A stretch of DNA of 64,000 nucleotides, from contig OV277872.1 in NCBI GenBank assembly GCA_922989275.2, positions 28,040,119 through 28,104,118 of the forward strand. The letters run 5' to 3'. This document shows, one piece after another, positions 23,541 through 34,937 of the stretch; positions within the stretch are counted from its first letter, which is position 1; each line of letters starts with the position of its first letter. Source of the DNA: Gari tellinella (taxonomy: Eukaryota; Mollusca; Bivalvia; Cardiida; Psammobiidae). Position numbers and translations under genes: made by a program. Under the pieces are notes generated by a model. It was not told the DNA's origin. It worked only from the letters and a program-made list of their open reading frames with translations, and searched no databases.

Positions 23541-23957
23541 TGTCAAATTAGGATGATGTATATTTTTTTAAAGTCAAAGAACAATCTTCAGTAAAATATA
23601 CTTCACATGAAAACAGAAAAAGTAATTTGGTGTTTCAATATTTAGTTCTAGTGTACGGTAGCATTTTTCACATACAGAGAGTAAAAGTGATATTATTTTA
23701 AAACTCTTTCAGGTCTAAATAGGCACCAGATTTGAAAGTAACGAAGCTATGGGTAATGTTTGTTTTTCATTTTCAAAAAGCAATAATCATCCAATGAAAA
23801 GATATATACAACAAATGTATCTAGTATTTAACTGAAAAACTTATTTTTCTTGTATTTAATCAGACGAAACCCGAGCCGGAACAATTCAAATATGAAAAGA
23901 AGTTACGTGGCGTCTGATCTGGATTCAAGCTGTTTGCAATTGTAAGTCAAGTCTTAA

Positions 23958-24166
23958 TCCCTTCACTGCCTTACCCCGAGTACAATGGTTATTTGCAAAC
24001 AGTTTAAATCCCGATTAGACGCCGCGTAATGCGGCGTCTAATCAGGATTCAAACTGTTTGACACTCATTTCAATATTTATCAACTAAAAAAACCTGAACA
24101 TTGAAATTGAGAAATGAAAGCAGACGAAAATTGTTTAAAATCGATGACGTCATGGCGGTGAAGGGG
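23958..24166. mobile_element. TTAA-flanked MITE with GATCAGACG-type hairpin
   Basis: TTAA (23954-23957) followed by TCCCTTCACTGCC; the other end is ATGGCGGTGAAGGGG then TTAA (24167-24170). The hairpin at 23995-24062 has TTAGACGCCGCGTAATGCGG with partner. A half hairpin (23900-23940) lies just outside on the left, and a fragment of the CAGTGCTCCCTC family follows at 24175-24255. Confidence 0.7.
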
Positions 24167-24567
24167 TTAATTTCCCTCTCTATACCGACTACCTCCGATC
24201 AACACACACACTTTGTGTCTCCCATTGGTTTTCGTTGTAGAGATGAAGCACTGCACACTCTAGTGACGCGTTTACGCGTCGTTAAGTCTTTCATGGTCAA
24301 AAGTATCGTGTGGTTTTCATCCATTCAACGCCATAGTGTCGTCTGCTTCAATATCAATATTGTCGTTCGCAATATCGATTAAATGTAAGATTTTAGACAG
24401 AATGACTGACGAAATTTCGATACAAGTGTCAAATATTTTGGATCCCTGATCAGACGCCGCGTGACTAGTAGTGTGTCAGTACATAGTTCTACTATGCAAC
24501 AAGTAAAGTACAATATTAGAGGGTTCCTCAATTAACAGTGTCTACAATGGTTGTCAATTTTGAAATA

Positions 24568-24760
24568 CATTCGAACTTCGATATCTCGAACTCGCTGAAC
24601 TCGAACTAACCGATATGTCGACACATTAATAGCATTATTTCATAGTCGCCTTAGTCGAACATGTGCGTAGTTCAAAGTTAAAACTTGGCTAGGCCACGTT
24701 TTAACTTTGAACTACGGGTATGTTCGACATAACCGAGTTCGAGATATCGAAGTTTGACTG
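24568..24760. mobile_element. pogo-like MITE, copy 2 (inverted)
   Basis: Ends CATTCGAACTTCGATATCTC and GAGATATCGAAGTTTGACTG, flanked by TA at 24566-24567 and 24761-24762; 193 bp, exactly the length of 3109-3301. The internal CACGTTTTAACTTTGAA palindrome is near the right end, so the orientation is opposite to copy 1. Confidence 0.8.
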
Positions 24761-24889
24761 TATTATACTGTAAAGAACAATCCTAAATAGTTTAAATTGA
24801 ACATGACCTCATACAGAAATATTTCGTTTGAAGTTTCAAGTTGCAAAACCCTTTCATGGTCAAATTTGTCGTTAGGTTTTTACCCCCTT

Positions 24890-25965
24890 CACCGCCATAT
24901 CGTCTTCTGCTTCAATATTGTTGTCTGCAATATCGTTTCAAATTTAGATTTCAGGCAATTTAACGTAATTTCTAAGCAAGTTGCAAACAGTTCTGATCCT
25001 GATCAGACGCCGCATTATGCGGCGTCTGATCAGGATTAAAACTGTTTGCAAATGCGCTTTATGACGCCTTTGAGATCGAAAATGTTGAATACAATGTAAT
25101 ACAACTCCACTACGACATATATCCATGACATAACAGTTACCGTAAAACTCATTTTGATATTTCAGTCAAACAATAATATAAACATTAAATTTCAAATTAG
25201 TAAATGTTACTCGGTCATACCATACCGTATACTCAGATAACATTAGATAACGGAATAGATAATCAACGACAGGCGAATTTAAATTAAACAAGATTGACCC
25301 CTTTGCCTGTTGATCGAAACATCACTGTTTTTTGCAAACAGTTTTGATCAAGATCAGACGCCGTGTAATGCGGCGAATGATCGGGATCCAAACTGTTTGA
25401 AATAAGATATTACAGGTGTTTGTACTTAAAATAATCAATAAATTTAATTTAAACAATTTTTGCAGACGACAATTTCAAAGCAGACGGTATCTATACATAC
25501 ATGTTTTAACATTTTCGGCGCCAAAGTCGCATCAAGTCGAGTTTGCAAACAGTTTGGACCCTGATTAGACGATGCGTAACGAGACATCTGATCAGGATCA
25601 ATACTGCTTGACACTCGTATCGAAATTTCAAGGTCATGCTACCTTAAATCTTACTTGGAAACGATACTGCAGACAACAATATTGAAGCAGACGACAATAT
25701 AGCGCTGAAGGGGTAACAATCACACCATAAATTTGTGCAGAAGAGTTAATATGATGAAATTTACCTGAAGCCAAAAAGAGTGAATAATGAATGACCATTT
25801 CACTGCCATAATGGCGCTAATATCCATCCAATACTTTCACTGCCTTTTTTTATACGTTAATTGAAGAGTTTTAAATAATTAACGGAAAACATTCATGCGA
25901 GTGTATTTTAAACAGTTTCAGTTTTGATCCAGATCAGACGCCGCGTTAATTGGACTCTGATCTGA
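24890..25965. repeat. cluster of four GATCAGACGCCG hairpin MITEs
   Basis: Hairpins at about 24980-25050, 25330-25402, 25548-25612 and a half copy at 25920-25965. Fragments of the TTAA-type termini (CCCCCTTCACCGCC near 24890, GACCCCTTTGCCTG near 25293, GCGCTGAAGGGG near 25702) show decayed MITEs of that family in series. The loop-proximal stem differs between copies (CAT/ATG at 25010, CGT/ACG elsewhere). Confidence 0.6.
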
Positions 25966-26391
25966 ATTGTTGAGGATTTTGAGCGTGACACTGATATGGT
26001 AAAATATTTGCCTTGAAACGCTTCTTTAAACTTAGTCGTTTACTTTATATGCATTTTAGATGATGTTTAATTGGTCATGGGAGCGCGTGACAAATATTTT
26101 ATAGTTAATCTTTGGGCTGATAGTCGCGAATTGAGAACACTTTGAAAACAGTTTGGTTCAAGATTAGAAACGTCGAAATGCAGTGTTGGTCATGATTCTG
26201 TGCTTTGCTCTCATGTTAACATTCTATTCTTAAGCTAAAATGGATTTAAACAGACCCTTGAAGACGATGCCTATGACTGTTACAGATGGTATTTTATCAG
26301 GCGAAGGGTTAGAAGCTTATATTTGGCGTAACACTTCAATACTAAACATTCTATTCATGAAGAGTCAATACGAACCAACTCTAACACCAAT

Positions 26392-27500
26392 ATGGCTAAC
26401 GAGTCAAACTACAGTAATTTCACTGATCCAGAAAAAACTTGGACATTCGATATGAAACTATTTTGGAACAACTTACCATTCAGTATATTTCTCGCCGCGA
26501 CAGCATTGATAGGTATTGTGGGAAATATTATCGCGGTCAAGTTTTACGGATTACCATCACAACCAAAGACATCGTTTACATGTTTTGCGAAAGCTCTCAG
26601 CTTGATGGATGCTGCTGTCTGTGTAGTGTTTTTCACTCAGGCCGTTGATATATTATTTAACATAAGTGTACACTCCAGGTACATATGCAAGGTTATGCCT
26701 TTTTTTGTCTCAATGGACAATAGAAATTTCAAACTGGTTGCTACTATAGATTGCTGTGGACAGATTCCGGAAATATCTGCCAGCAGTTTAAGCCACAGAT
26801 GACGGTAAGCTTTGCAAACGCTTCATTCATATGTACAGTTTTGCTATCGTTTCTCAAGACGGTAAGAAATTTGATACTATACGATGTCGTTAACATAGCC
26901 GTTGAGATTGGAACATTCAATGGAACGAAAGTTGTACATGTTAGTTATTGTACCATAAACAAGTGGGACCCAATACTGTTACCCTTCGTTGCAGCTTTTC
27001 ATATAACTGACATGGCAATGGCATTTATCGTTCTCGTGGCTATAATTTCCTTGTATTTATTGGTTATGTACAAGCTATTCCAACAGCGGCGAGTACGGCA
27101 ATCCTGGCAGACAAAGGACACCTGCAATAAATGTGATAGACCGGGAACCCCTAAAGAATGCACGGAAACCACCATTAAAACAATCTCCACCGACTTGGAT
27201 GTGCAAGCGTCTGCAAGAAGAAGGATAGGTCAAAACAAAGATCGGATACAACAGTCACAATACCGAATCACTATGATGATGATTATTGTTTCAACTATAT
27301 TTATACCCGCAGTTTTGTCCTATTTCATTGTGAGCATTATCATAAACCATTATACTCTATCTGAACAATCGCTAAAATATTTGACAAACTTCCTGATAAG
27401 CATTGTGTCTCTGAACAGTGTAGCAAACCCTATCGGATTCTACATTTACAACGAAAAGTTTCGTACTTTTGCGAATAATATGCTAAAGTGTAAGCACTGA
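26392..27500 (+). pseudogene. class A G protein-coupled receptor, second subfamily, broken copy 1
   Basis: The start ATG 26392 (MANESNYSNF) and TM1 (GIVGNIIAVKFY) are clear, and the reading continues through TM2 to about 26701. The next stretch, which should hold TM3 and the DRY motif, is in a second frame: SQWTI, a TAG stop at 26747-26749, then VDRFRK. One extra base near 26774 moves the rest to a third frame (ICQQFKPQMTV through TM4-TM7), ending NPIGFYIYNEKFR and a TGA at 27498. Alignment with the homologue at 33223 shows nothing is missing apart from these two shifts and the stop, so an intron does not explain them. ICL3 is long and carries CNKCDRPGTPKEC. Family function would be ligand sensing through G proteins at the cell surface; here it is probably dead, unless the two indels are assembly errors. 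Confidence 0.8.
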
Positions 27501-27544
27501 ATGCGCAATTACCAAATGATTGATTAACACATTTCTGACATTAA

Positions 27545-27787
27545 CCCTTTACCAAATAACCCGTTTATAACATTAGATACAGGTAATCACTTAAAGCAGG
27601 TTGAAAGTAAAGCAGAATGTGCCTTCAGGCACATTCAGCTTTACTTTCAGCCTGCCTTAACTATCATCTGCTAGGCTTTATAAAATATTTGTTATTGTAA
27701 TTGTTCATGAGTTTATAAACAGGAACTATTTTCTTCAGCGGAGGAATAAATTAAATACGCTAAAAGTCGCATCTATTGGGGAAAGGG
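27545..27787 (-). mobile_element. TTAA-flanked MITE with AGCAGAATGTGCC hairpin, copy 3
   Basis: TTAA at 27541-27544 and 27788-27791. In reverse complement it matches 3739-3982 through the AGAAAATAGTTCC...CCCTTTCCCC block. It starts 41 bp after the stop codon of the broken receptor. Confidence 0.8.
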
Positions 27788-28239
27788 TTAAACCTTCTCC
27801 TGCTGAATATTCATGTGTAAAATCTCCGACCTCTGTAAAAATCTTTGTTTTGAACTACCACAGTAGCTAATGAACTAATGACAATACTTATTAAAAAATA
27901 CTGCATACTTTAAGGAAACAATTGGCGATTTATTGTGAGGAACTATAAAATATAAATGTACATAAATCGATGTAAAGGAACCTTTTTGGCTGAGTGTAGT
28001 TAACTTTTTTCTAATATTTATCTGATGAAAACCCGTGCTAGGACAACTCAACTACGAACATAAGAACATTTTTGGTTGCTGTTAACAAGTTTTTTACATG
28101 CCAGGTTTGGACCTTGAATTGATGGATGGATGAGTTGGCATTTCGGCACGGATACACATAATAGGTCACATAGTGCCGATGAATAATAAGGGATAATGAG
28201 ATAAGATGATAATTATGATGGTTTTGGGAATACAAATTG

Positions 28240-29260
28240 GGCTAATCTCATTCCTCGGGACGCAATTCATTAGATTAATTCCACCGACCCGCCTTCCTTT
28301 TGAAGAGGGGATACTCAGTTAAGGGGGTAGGTGCACCTTGGTAAAGTAAATACCAAATTCTTCAAACTTTGCATACTGATAGTAAAATTAGTTTCTATGA
28401 CAAAACTGGTGAAAAAAGTGGGGGTACCGGACCTTTCTTTTTCACAATTTGAGATTGTTCAAGGCTACCCCCCTAAAATTGAACCTTCATAAAAAATCCT
28501 ACTTTTTTGTACTACGGTTTTTCAATCTTTATTTAAACAATTTATTTGTACCAAAAGTATCCTAATTTATATTACCATAGTAAGAATGAACCCTGAAAAT
28601 AATGTTTTTTCAAGATCCAAAATAAAAATATTTGATTTCACCAGAAAGGAGTAAAATTTACCCCACCCACTTTTTTATAATGGGAGAATAAGGCACTGTG
28701 AAAATTGCCCTACAAATTGTAGCAAACTAAATACCAAATTTTTTATTTGTTGTTTTTAGCCTTGCAAAAAAAAAGTTTTAGTGAAATAGCAAATAAAAAC
28801 ACAGGGTCTCGTATCTTTTAAAAAAGATATAGATCATTTTATCTAAAAAATCCATTTTTTCTTATTTTTTCAATTTTTTGTGTACTTTTACCAAAAATAT
28901 TTTTTTTCCAAAAAATTTCATTTTATCTATTGAGTTATCTATAATTTATACTAAAACTGTACTACCATGAAAATTTCATGCTTATATTCTGAGAAATTGA
29001 AATGAAATCGGATGTAACAAAATACAACCTACCTATGAAAACAGTGTATGCTGTTAACAACGAATAGGACATAAAACTTAAAAAGTCCATTCCGGAACGA
29101 AAATCCAAATTTTTTCCCGGGAAAATATTGTTTTATTACTGTATGCATTCACCAAAAATGAGTTCTTACCAATTTTTTGAAAACGAGTTCGTAAATTTTT
29201 TCGGAAATTTCATAATGCTCAAAAAGACAGGCCGACATCCTTAATAGAAGGTCTCTGAAT
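28240..29260. other. AT-rich segment with poly-T/A runs, no gene seen
   Basis: Begins near CCACCGACCCGCCTTCC and ends near CCACTGACTTGCCTTC, so similar short blocks flank about 1 kb. The content is A/T homopolymer-rich with GGGGGTAGGTGCACC near 28325. No frame, TIR or known family is recognised. Confidence 0.3.
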
Positions 29261-29521
29261 TGATGAATCAAATACCACTGACTTGCCTTCTTTTTGGTTT
29301 TTGGAAGAGGAAACTATCTCTGTCTGTCAAATAAACAAATAACATTCCATATGACAATTACGCCCAAGATTGAAAATTGAATTTGAAAGAGTAACATCCA
29401 TATCATAGCAAATCGTAAACGAGATATAACAGAATAACGGCAGCGTAAGAGAATGCGATACTTCGATTTTGTGTTTCAAGTTACTGTCCTATAAACCCTA
29501 TGTACCTATATAGCAATACAG

Positions 29522-29730
29522 CAGGGCTACCATTTCTCCGTATTTTCCCGAAGTCTTCGTATTTTGATTCTAGCAGATGGTAGCTTAGAGCAAGCTGAAA
29601 ATAAAACAGAATGCACATTTAGGCGTATTCTACTTTACTTTCAACCTGCTTTAAGTTGCCACGTGTCTTCAAAACTAGAAACAGATTATGAGGTAAATGT
29701 ACAATTTGTAGACCGCTTATGGCAGCCCTG
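29522..29730. mobile_element. CAGGGCTGCCAT-type MITE with AGCAGAATG hairpin
   Basis: Ends CAGGGCTACCATTTCTCCG and TATGGCAGCCCTG. The centre carries a decayed form of the same hairpin seen in the TTAA-flanked MITEs (AATAAAACAGAATGCAC with partner). A related copy is 36240-36463. Confidence 0.65.
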
Positions 29731-30333
29731 GTAAAAAACGCATTATATAGAAACATAATGTGATATAAACTATAGTAAATAAATAAATAAACTATTAGCC
29801 TGTAGAATACATGCAGGAGAACCGCCTTGGAACGGTCCGTCGTCAAAAGATGTTAATTGGTTTAAACCTGGTATGATTGTATCCCCCTCACATTTAACCA
29901 ACTTCCACTCAAATTGAAGCATAAATAAAATTTTCAACATAAGACCACTCCACAGCATGAGCTACGAATAAGATTAGGTGATTTATAATATATATATGTC
30001 ACTAGAGGGTAATGATGGCTATATGTTGCACAAGATGGTCATGAACAAATTAGATCTATATAATATTTTCCGAAGCTGTAATTTGGCCAAGTTTTAATAC
30101 GTGCAAAAATGTCAGACAAAAATGGCATTCAGTCCTTGTAATTCTAAAACAATCTCGCAGACACTAAAACACAAATACGGAAGGAACATTTCTTTTTCAT
30201 AAATCTAAAGTGTGGAAAATTTCTTTTTCTTTTTGGAACTACCTACTGATAGTCCGTTTATTTACATTAAATAACAGTCATAAAAAATAACATATACAAA
30301 GGAAACATACTAAGTATGTATGTTTATACAAAA

Positions 30334-30960
30334 TCAACATACATACGTATATACTGTAAGAGATAAGATTTTATCTCTTAATGCTTTGTTAAACTTTTGA
30401 ATTATTGGATGTTTTATTTTCTTCTCAAAGTAGTATTTTTCTAATGTTAGTAAATCATAGTATAGAATGTTCATCATTTTCACTTTATTTGTTCTTCTTT
30501 CACTTTTCATGTAACTTTTGTAGATAGAATACATAATGTTACCTATGATAATACTTACTTCTTGGTAAGCTTTGTAATGTATTTTCTATCCGACTACGAG
30601 TTCATACATGCTAATCTTTTTATTAATGCCTATTATTGAAAGTAAATTGTGTATTTTGATCCAAAAGGTATACGAATAAGAGAAGAAACATGTTCGAATG
30701 TTTCAATATCATTACAATGCTTGCAGAATGGCGTTTGTATTAGTTTCCACGTGAAAAAGTTTGCATTAGTTGCAACTATTTTATGGATAAAATAAAATTT
30801 AAGCTCTTTTACTCTGTTGTCTATATATACATTATTCATTGTGTGGTAGACTTCATGTCACTGGACTTTTCATTTCAGTTTTTTCTCCCAGAATTTGTGT
30901 ATGTATGGAGTTTCAAATTTGGTTTGCAACAAATATTCTTTTTATATCCTTGTTATCTAA
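30334..30960 (-). mobile_element. degenerate LINE (L1/Tx1-like) ORF2 C-terminal fragment
   Basis: Reading the minus strand from about 30960, pieces in more than one frame give YIHKFWEKK, then VKELKFYFIHKIVATNANFF, then TPFCKHCNDIETFEHV. This is the CxxC...H arrangement of the cysteine/histidine motif found after the reverse transcriptase of L1-type elements. Downstream, IMYSIYKSYMKSERRTNK and FEKKIKHPII resemble the very end of such ORF2 proteins. Stops and shifts separate the parts, and the polymerase domain is absent. It is a dead 5'-truncated insertion, typical for LINEs. Confidence 0.65.
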
Positions 30961-31022
30961 TTTAGTAATATTATAATTTTACCGAAAACTAAAATAGTAA
31001 CTGCGTATTTGTATATACTTCT

Positions 31023-31210
31023 GTAGCTGGGTTGAGTTTATAGTTAAATGGTGAGAGATTTGTAGAGTGTACATCTATAATAAAAAGAAACTCGTGGAGT
31101 GTTCTTTAAGGAATAATTCGGGACGATTTTTATTATTTATTATTATTATTATTTATTATTATTATACCAGATGTATATAGCGCTCTTTTCACACAGGGGT
31201 TGTGCGTTCA
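31023..31210. repeat. direct repeat half plus ATT-tailed dispersed repeat, copy 2
   Basis: 31024-31064 (TTGAGTTTATAGTTAAATGG and flanks) recurs at 31332-31372. Between the two, 31129-31165 is an ATT microsatellite followed by ATATAGCGCTCTTTTCACAC, the reverse complement of 19305-19365. The ATT-tailed repeat probably inserted into, or next to, a duplicated SINE-like unit. Confidence 0.55.
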
Positions 31211-31374
31211 AAAGCGCTTCACATGAAGTTACACAAATGTACCTACAAAAACGAAAAGACAAAATAACTACAATATGATCTAAAACAAACATGAATAAAC
31301 ATATAAAGGGTAAATGTAGAGGGTGTGTGTGTAGCCGGTTTGAGTTTATAGTTAAATGGTGAGAGATTTGTGTA

Positions 31375-31447
31375 GGCGGCTCGGATGGCTCAGACGGGAG
31401 AGCACTAATCAAGCTGGGGTCCTGGGTGAGAGTCCCAGGTTGGTTGC
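31375..31447 (+). mobile_element. tRNA-derived SINE head
   Basis: GGCGGCTCGGATGGCTCAGACGGGAGAGCAC contains a good A box (TGGCTCAGACGGG, 31386-31398). A degenerate B box (GGTGAGAGTCC, 31425-31435) lies at tRNA-like spacing. The sequence is flanked by non-tRNA repeat and the T arm is imperfect, so this is a SINE promoter region rather than a working tRNA gene. Confidence 0.55.
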
Positions 31448-31693
31448 ATATTTTTCTCACCATGTTACTATTCTATGTTACAGTAATGTTTTCATGTTAT
31501 GATTCTAAAAGAGTGTAATGTGTTACATAACCTTTAAATGTAGTCTACGAATGGACAGCTGTCGACTGTAATATTTGCGATGGGTTGGGTGGGGTAATCG
31601 AGTAAATTACATCTCGAAATGCACGTTACAAAATAATTTGAGAAAAATAAATATAACTGTTAAAATGCTTCAAATGTATGCACGCCCTGTACA

Positions 31694-31990
31694 ATAGCAT
31701 ACTAAGCATTTGAGCCGTTCCATAACAAAACTTGCCTTATTGCGTTGCAACATTGTACAGACCAAGCATCGTTGTCATCCCAGGCTCTGTATCTGAGTTT
31801 AACTACACTGCCATATACCATAGATAACACTGCTAAATACAATGCTTTAGATATGATTGTGGGTATCAAGCAGGGTATATCAAGGCAAGTCACCACGTCA
31901 AAGACGCGGCGGCTAGCCTTGATATACATGTACACTGTATGCGATGCAATAAGTCAGGGTTTGTCGTGGAATGGCTCATTTGCATTAGAT
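31694..31990. repeat. fold-back element of about 295 bp
   Basis: 31694-31756 and 31929-31990 are imperfect inverted repeats of about 60 bp (GAGCCGTTCCATAACAAAAC pairs with GTTTGTCGTGGAATGGCTC; TTATTGCGTTGCAACATTG pairs with TGTATGCGATGCAATAAG). Open frames on both strands across it are by-products. Confidence 0.6.
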
Positions 31991-32201
31991 CTACCTAAAC
32001 TGTGCCGGGAATATACTTTGAAAAACCATTATCAGTCAGCCTCCTTACCGATTGTTTTATATCCAATAATAACATTTGCAAAGTGCAAATATGCGTTCAG
32101 TCAATTTCCCTTGTGACATCACTATCTGAACAATTGCAACATAACAAATCCCCATGGTCCGTTTTATTAATATAACTTAGCTAAGAGATTAAAAGATGTT
32201 A

Positions 32202-32447
32202 CAGTGGAGAATCTGTTATTCTTTCCCGTTTAAACGCAAACGTACGCAAACGCAAAGCACTAAAACGTACAAAAGAACAACGTTTGGACAATTCTGATAA
32301 TTCTTGTTTATCTTGGTGGCAAACAGTTTGGAGCCTGATCAGACGCCGGGTTACCCGGCGTCTGATCTTGCTCCAAACTGTTTGCAATAGAAATAATAGT
32401 TTTAGCGTAAACGCGTTTATTGGGAAAGAATAACAGATTCTCCACTG
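32202..32447. mobile_element. CAGTGGAGAA MITE
   Basis: 246 bp, TA on both sides. Ends CAGTGGAGAATCTGTTATTC and complement. The hairpin (32322-32388) has the GGGTTACCC version of the GATCAGACGCCG stem. This is a near-full consensus copy; the TA duplication and CAGTGG ends suggest a Tc1/mariner-type non-autonomous family. Confidence 0.85.
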
Positions 32448-32474
32448 TATTACCTTGAGAATGTACTGTTGCTT

Positions 32475-32817
32475 CAGTGCCCCCCCCCCCCTACAACGGC
32501 CATCCAAATAACAATTTCCTCCTAACAACGACCATTGCTGCTTTTCCCAAAAATGCTTCAATAGTGTCTGCTTCAAATGGTCGTCTGATGTTTTTTCTCA
32601 AAGTTACACATAAGTGGACATTTTGATAGAATATACATAATGACGAGTGGCAAACAGCTTGAATCAAGATCAGACGCCGCGTGACGCGGCGTTTGATCTG
32701 CATTCAAGCTGTTTGCAAATGTAAGCAAATTCTTAACTCCCTCTCCCTATAACGATTCCCTTCGAACAACACACACTGTGTCTCCCATTGTGTGTCGTTG
32801 TAGAAGAGAGATCACTT
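32475..32817. mobile_element. CAGTGCTCCCTC-type MITE with GATCAGACGCCG hairpin
   Basis: Left end CAGTGCCCCC with a C homopolymer, then TACAACGGCC. The right end is GTTGTAGAAGAGAGATCACT. The hairpin at 32648-32717 is GCGTGACGC. An isolated CAGTGGAGAA-family right end (GGGAAAGAATAACAATGTATCCACTG) lies at 32893-32918. Confidence 0.65.
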
Positions 32818-33222
32818 AACTATCTATTTCTAAGCTTATGTAATTGTCTAAATTTTATTGCATGGCTTTTGTGTTTCGTTTACGTTTTAACGGGAAAGAA
32901 TAACAATGTATCCACTGCAAAAGACAATAAAAAATACAGAGCAACCTTCCAACGATACTGGAAAGTTGAAATTCGAAATAAAATCGGCATTAAATGACAG
33001 ATATATAGAATATAAGTGACATAGCTTGAAGCATAATGAAATGATTGCTTTGAAACTTTTCAATACATTGGTTTTGTTTAATATTAACATTGGTTTGTTT
33101 GAAGTTTATCTAGCCCATGCCGCTCGCGGCAAACAATGTTCATCGCAAGTCTGAAAAACAAGTATTCCTAAACTAGTTATTCTGAAACTAGCGAAGCAAC
33201 ACAAACCTATGCTAAGTTGGAA

Positions 33223-34344
33223 ATGGCAAACAAAGCAAACCATAGTGACGTAATAGACGGTGCTTTCAATATGGATCTGTTTTTGGACTCTGTACCCATT
33301 ACACTGTTTTGGACTGTGGCGAGCACGGTTGGCATTTTGGGCAACATTATCGTCGTTAAGTTTTACAGGCTGAAGACGCAGCCGAATACGTCGTTCACGT
33401 ATCTTGTGAGAGCTCTAGGTTGGGCGGATGGTGCTCTGAGTGCCACCCTTCTACTTGGGGCTGTTGAAATATCATTAAACATGGGTTTTAACTTTCGATT
33501 TATATGCAAGTTCATATATTTTGTGAGCCAGTGGACAATTTACCTAGTGGCGTTCCTACTAGGGTGGATATCTGTGGACAGATACAGGAAGGTTTGTCAG
33601 CCGTTTAAATCACAGATAACTGTCAAATTAACGAAGGTTCTTGTTGCAGTTTCGATTGCGCTATCGTTTGTTTTGTCGTTAAGGATTTTCGTAATATATG
33701 ATATCATTAGAATAACTGTTAATTTATAAACAGACAACGGAACAAAAGTCGTACAAGGGCATTACTGTAACCCTAACAAAGTGGACCCAAATATTGCACC
33801 ATACGTGGCCGCTTTTCACCTAACGGACATTGCTGTATTTTCAAGCATTATACTGGTTTTTGTTGTCCTTTATTCATTAATTACGCTCAAACTTATGAAA
33901 CACCGACAGACAAAGAGGAAATACAAACAAAGTTTAAAGTCTGGACATCGTGCGTAATGCATGGTAACTGTTATTACACCAGGGTCAGCTGAAATGAAAT
34001 AGTGTGGTGGCGAGAGAAAGACGGAAACAATTAAAAGTGTACTTCAGGATAAGGAAAAGATGCAAAAATCGGAACATCGTATTGCGATCATGACTATGAT
34101 AACGATAGTGTTTTATGTGCTAATAGGTTCATCGTATTTCATTGCGGCATTAATCTTACGCCAGTCAGTCAAAACTCAGGAATCTATTAATCCTTGGACG
34201 CGTTTCCTGCTCAGAATGCCTTTCTTAAATGGCATGGTTAACCCAATAATATATTATTTCTATAATGATACATTCAGAGTGTTTGTAAATAATATGTTAA
34301 AGTGTAAATTTCTTCCACGAGATTCCGCGAATTTGAATATATAA
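33223..34344 (+). pseudogene. class A G protein-coupled receptor, second subfamily, broken copy 2
   Basis: ATG 33223 sits in a strong context (GGAAATGG) and starts MANKANHSDV; the upstream in-frame TTG is ignored. One frame runs the whole length: TM1 GILGNIIVVKFY, TM2 ALGWADGAL, TM3 ending ISVDRYRKVCQP with an intact DRY, TM5 AAFHLTDIAVF, TM6 from KSEHRIAIMTM, and TM7 NPIIYYFYNDTFR, ending in TAA at 34342. Three in-frame stops break it: TAA 33727 in extracellular loop 2, then TAA 33955 and TAG 34000 in the third cytoplasmic loop. There is no frameshift, so indel errors cannot explain it. TM5 lies between the stops, so splicing them out would lose a helix. It is probably a young pseudogene. 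Its paralogue at 26392 is broken in different places. Confidence 0.8.
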
Positions 34345-34502
34345 TATCTAATTCTAAATGACAAATAACGCTCTTACTACCGTAACTACTATACCCTAAA
34401 TATTTGGACAGACAGGCCTGTACAAAGAGTGTATACCCTGAGCAGCAGTCTGTTGCTTTACAAAATAAATTTAAATCGTTGGTTATGTAAGAAAAAGAAT
34501 AT

Positions 34503-34642
34503 GTCACTCGTCGATGTTTAAGACAAGTTGATTTCAAACTCGTCGCGAATAGAAAAGTTATTAAGCTCGTCAAGGCTCGCTTAATAACATTTCAATTATT
34601 GACTCGTTTGAGATCAGCTTGTCTCAAACATCGACGAGTGAC
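34503..34642. repeat. 140-bp palindrome
   Basis: GTCACTCGTCGATGTTTAAG pairs with the terminal TCAAACATCGACGAGTGAC; inner arms TTATTAAGC and GCTTAATAA flank a short CGTCAAGGCTC loop. No clear target duplication. Confidence 0.65.
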
Positions 34643-34937
34643 AGATCCTATATATACTGTCAACCACACGCATGTATTTTGCACCAAAGTTTAGAGTTGA
34701 TTAACATACATTTACGCTTTCAAACATATCCATCAGAAAGTCGTCAAACTTTTCAAATGTAAGCTATTTCCCCACCCTTTAGCAACTTCCTGCCTATAAC
34801 ACACACATTCACTCTTTGTCTCTCATTGGGTGCTGCTGTACAGAAGGAGCACTGTACTTTCCCCAGTGTATGAATGATTATTTATTGGGTAATGGCTAGA
34901 AACTGTATTAAATCACAAATTTTGAATTGCCGCTTAA

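Noticed and set aside
31375..31447. Functional tRNA gene
   Set aside because: The B box is degenerate and acceptor/T stems do not pair well; the surrounding repeat points to a SINE.
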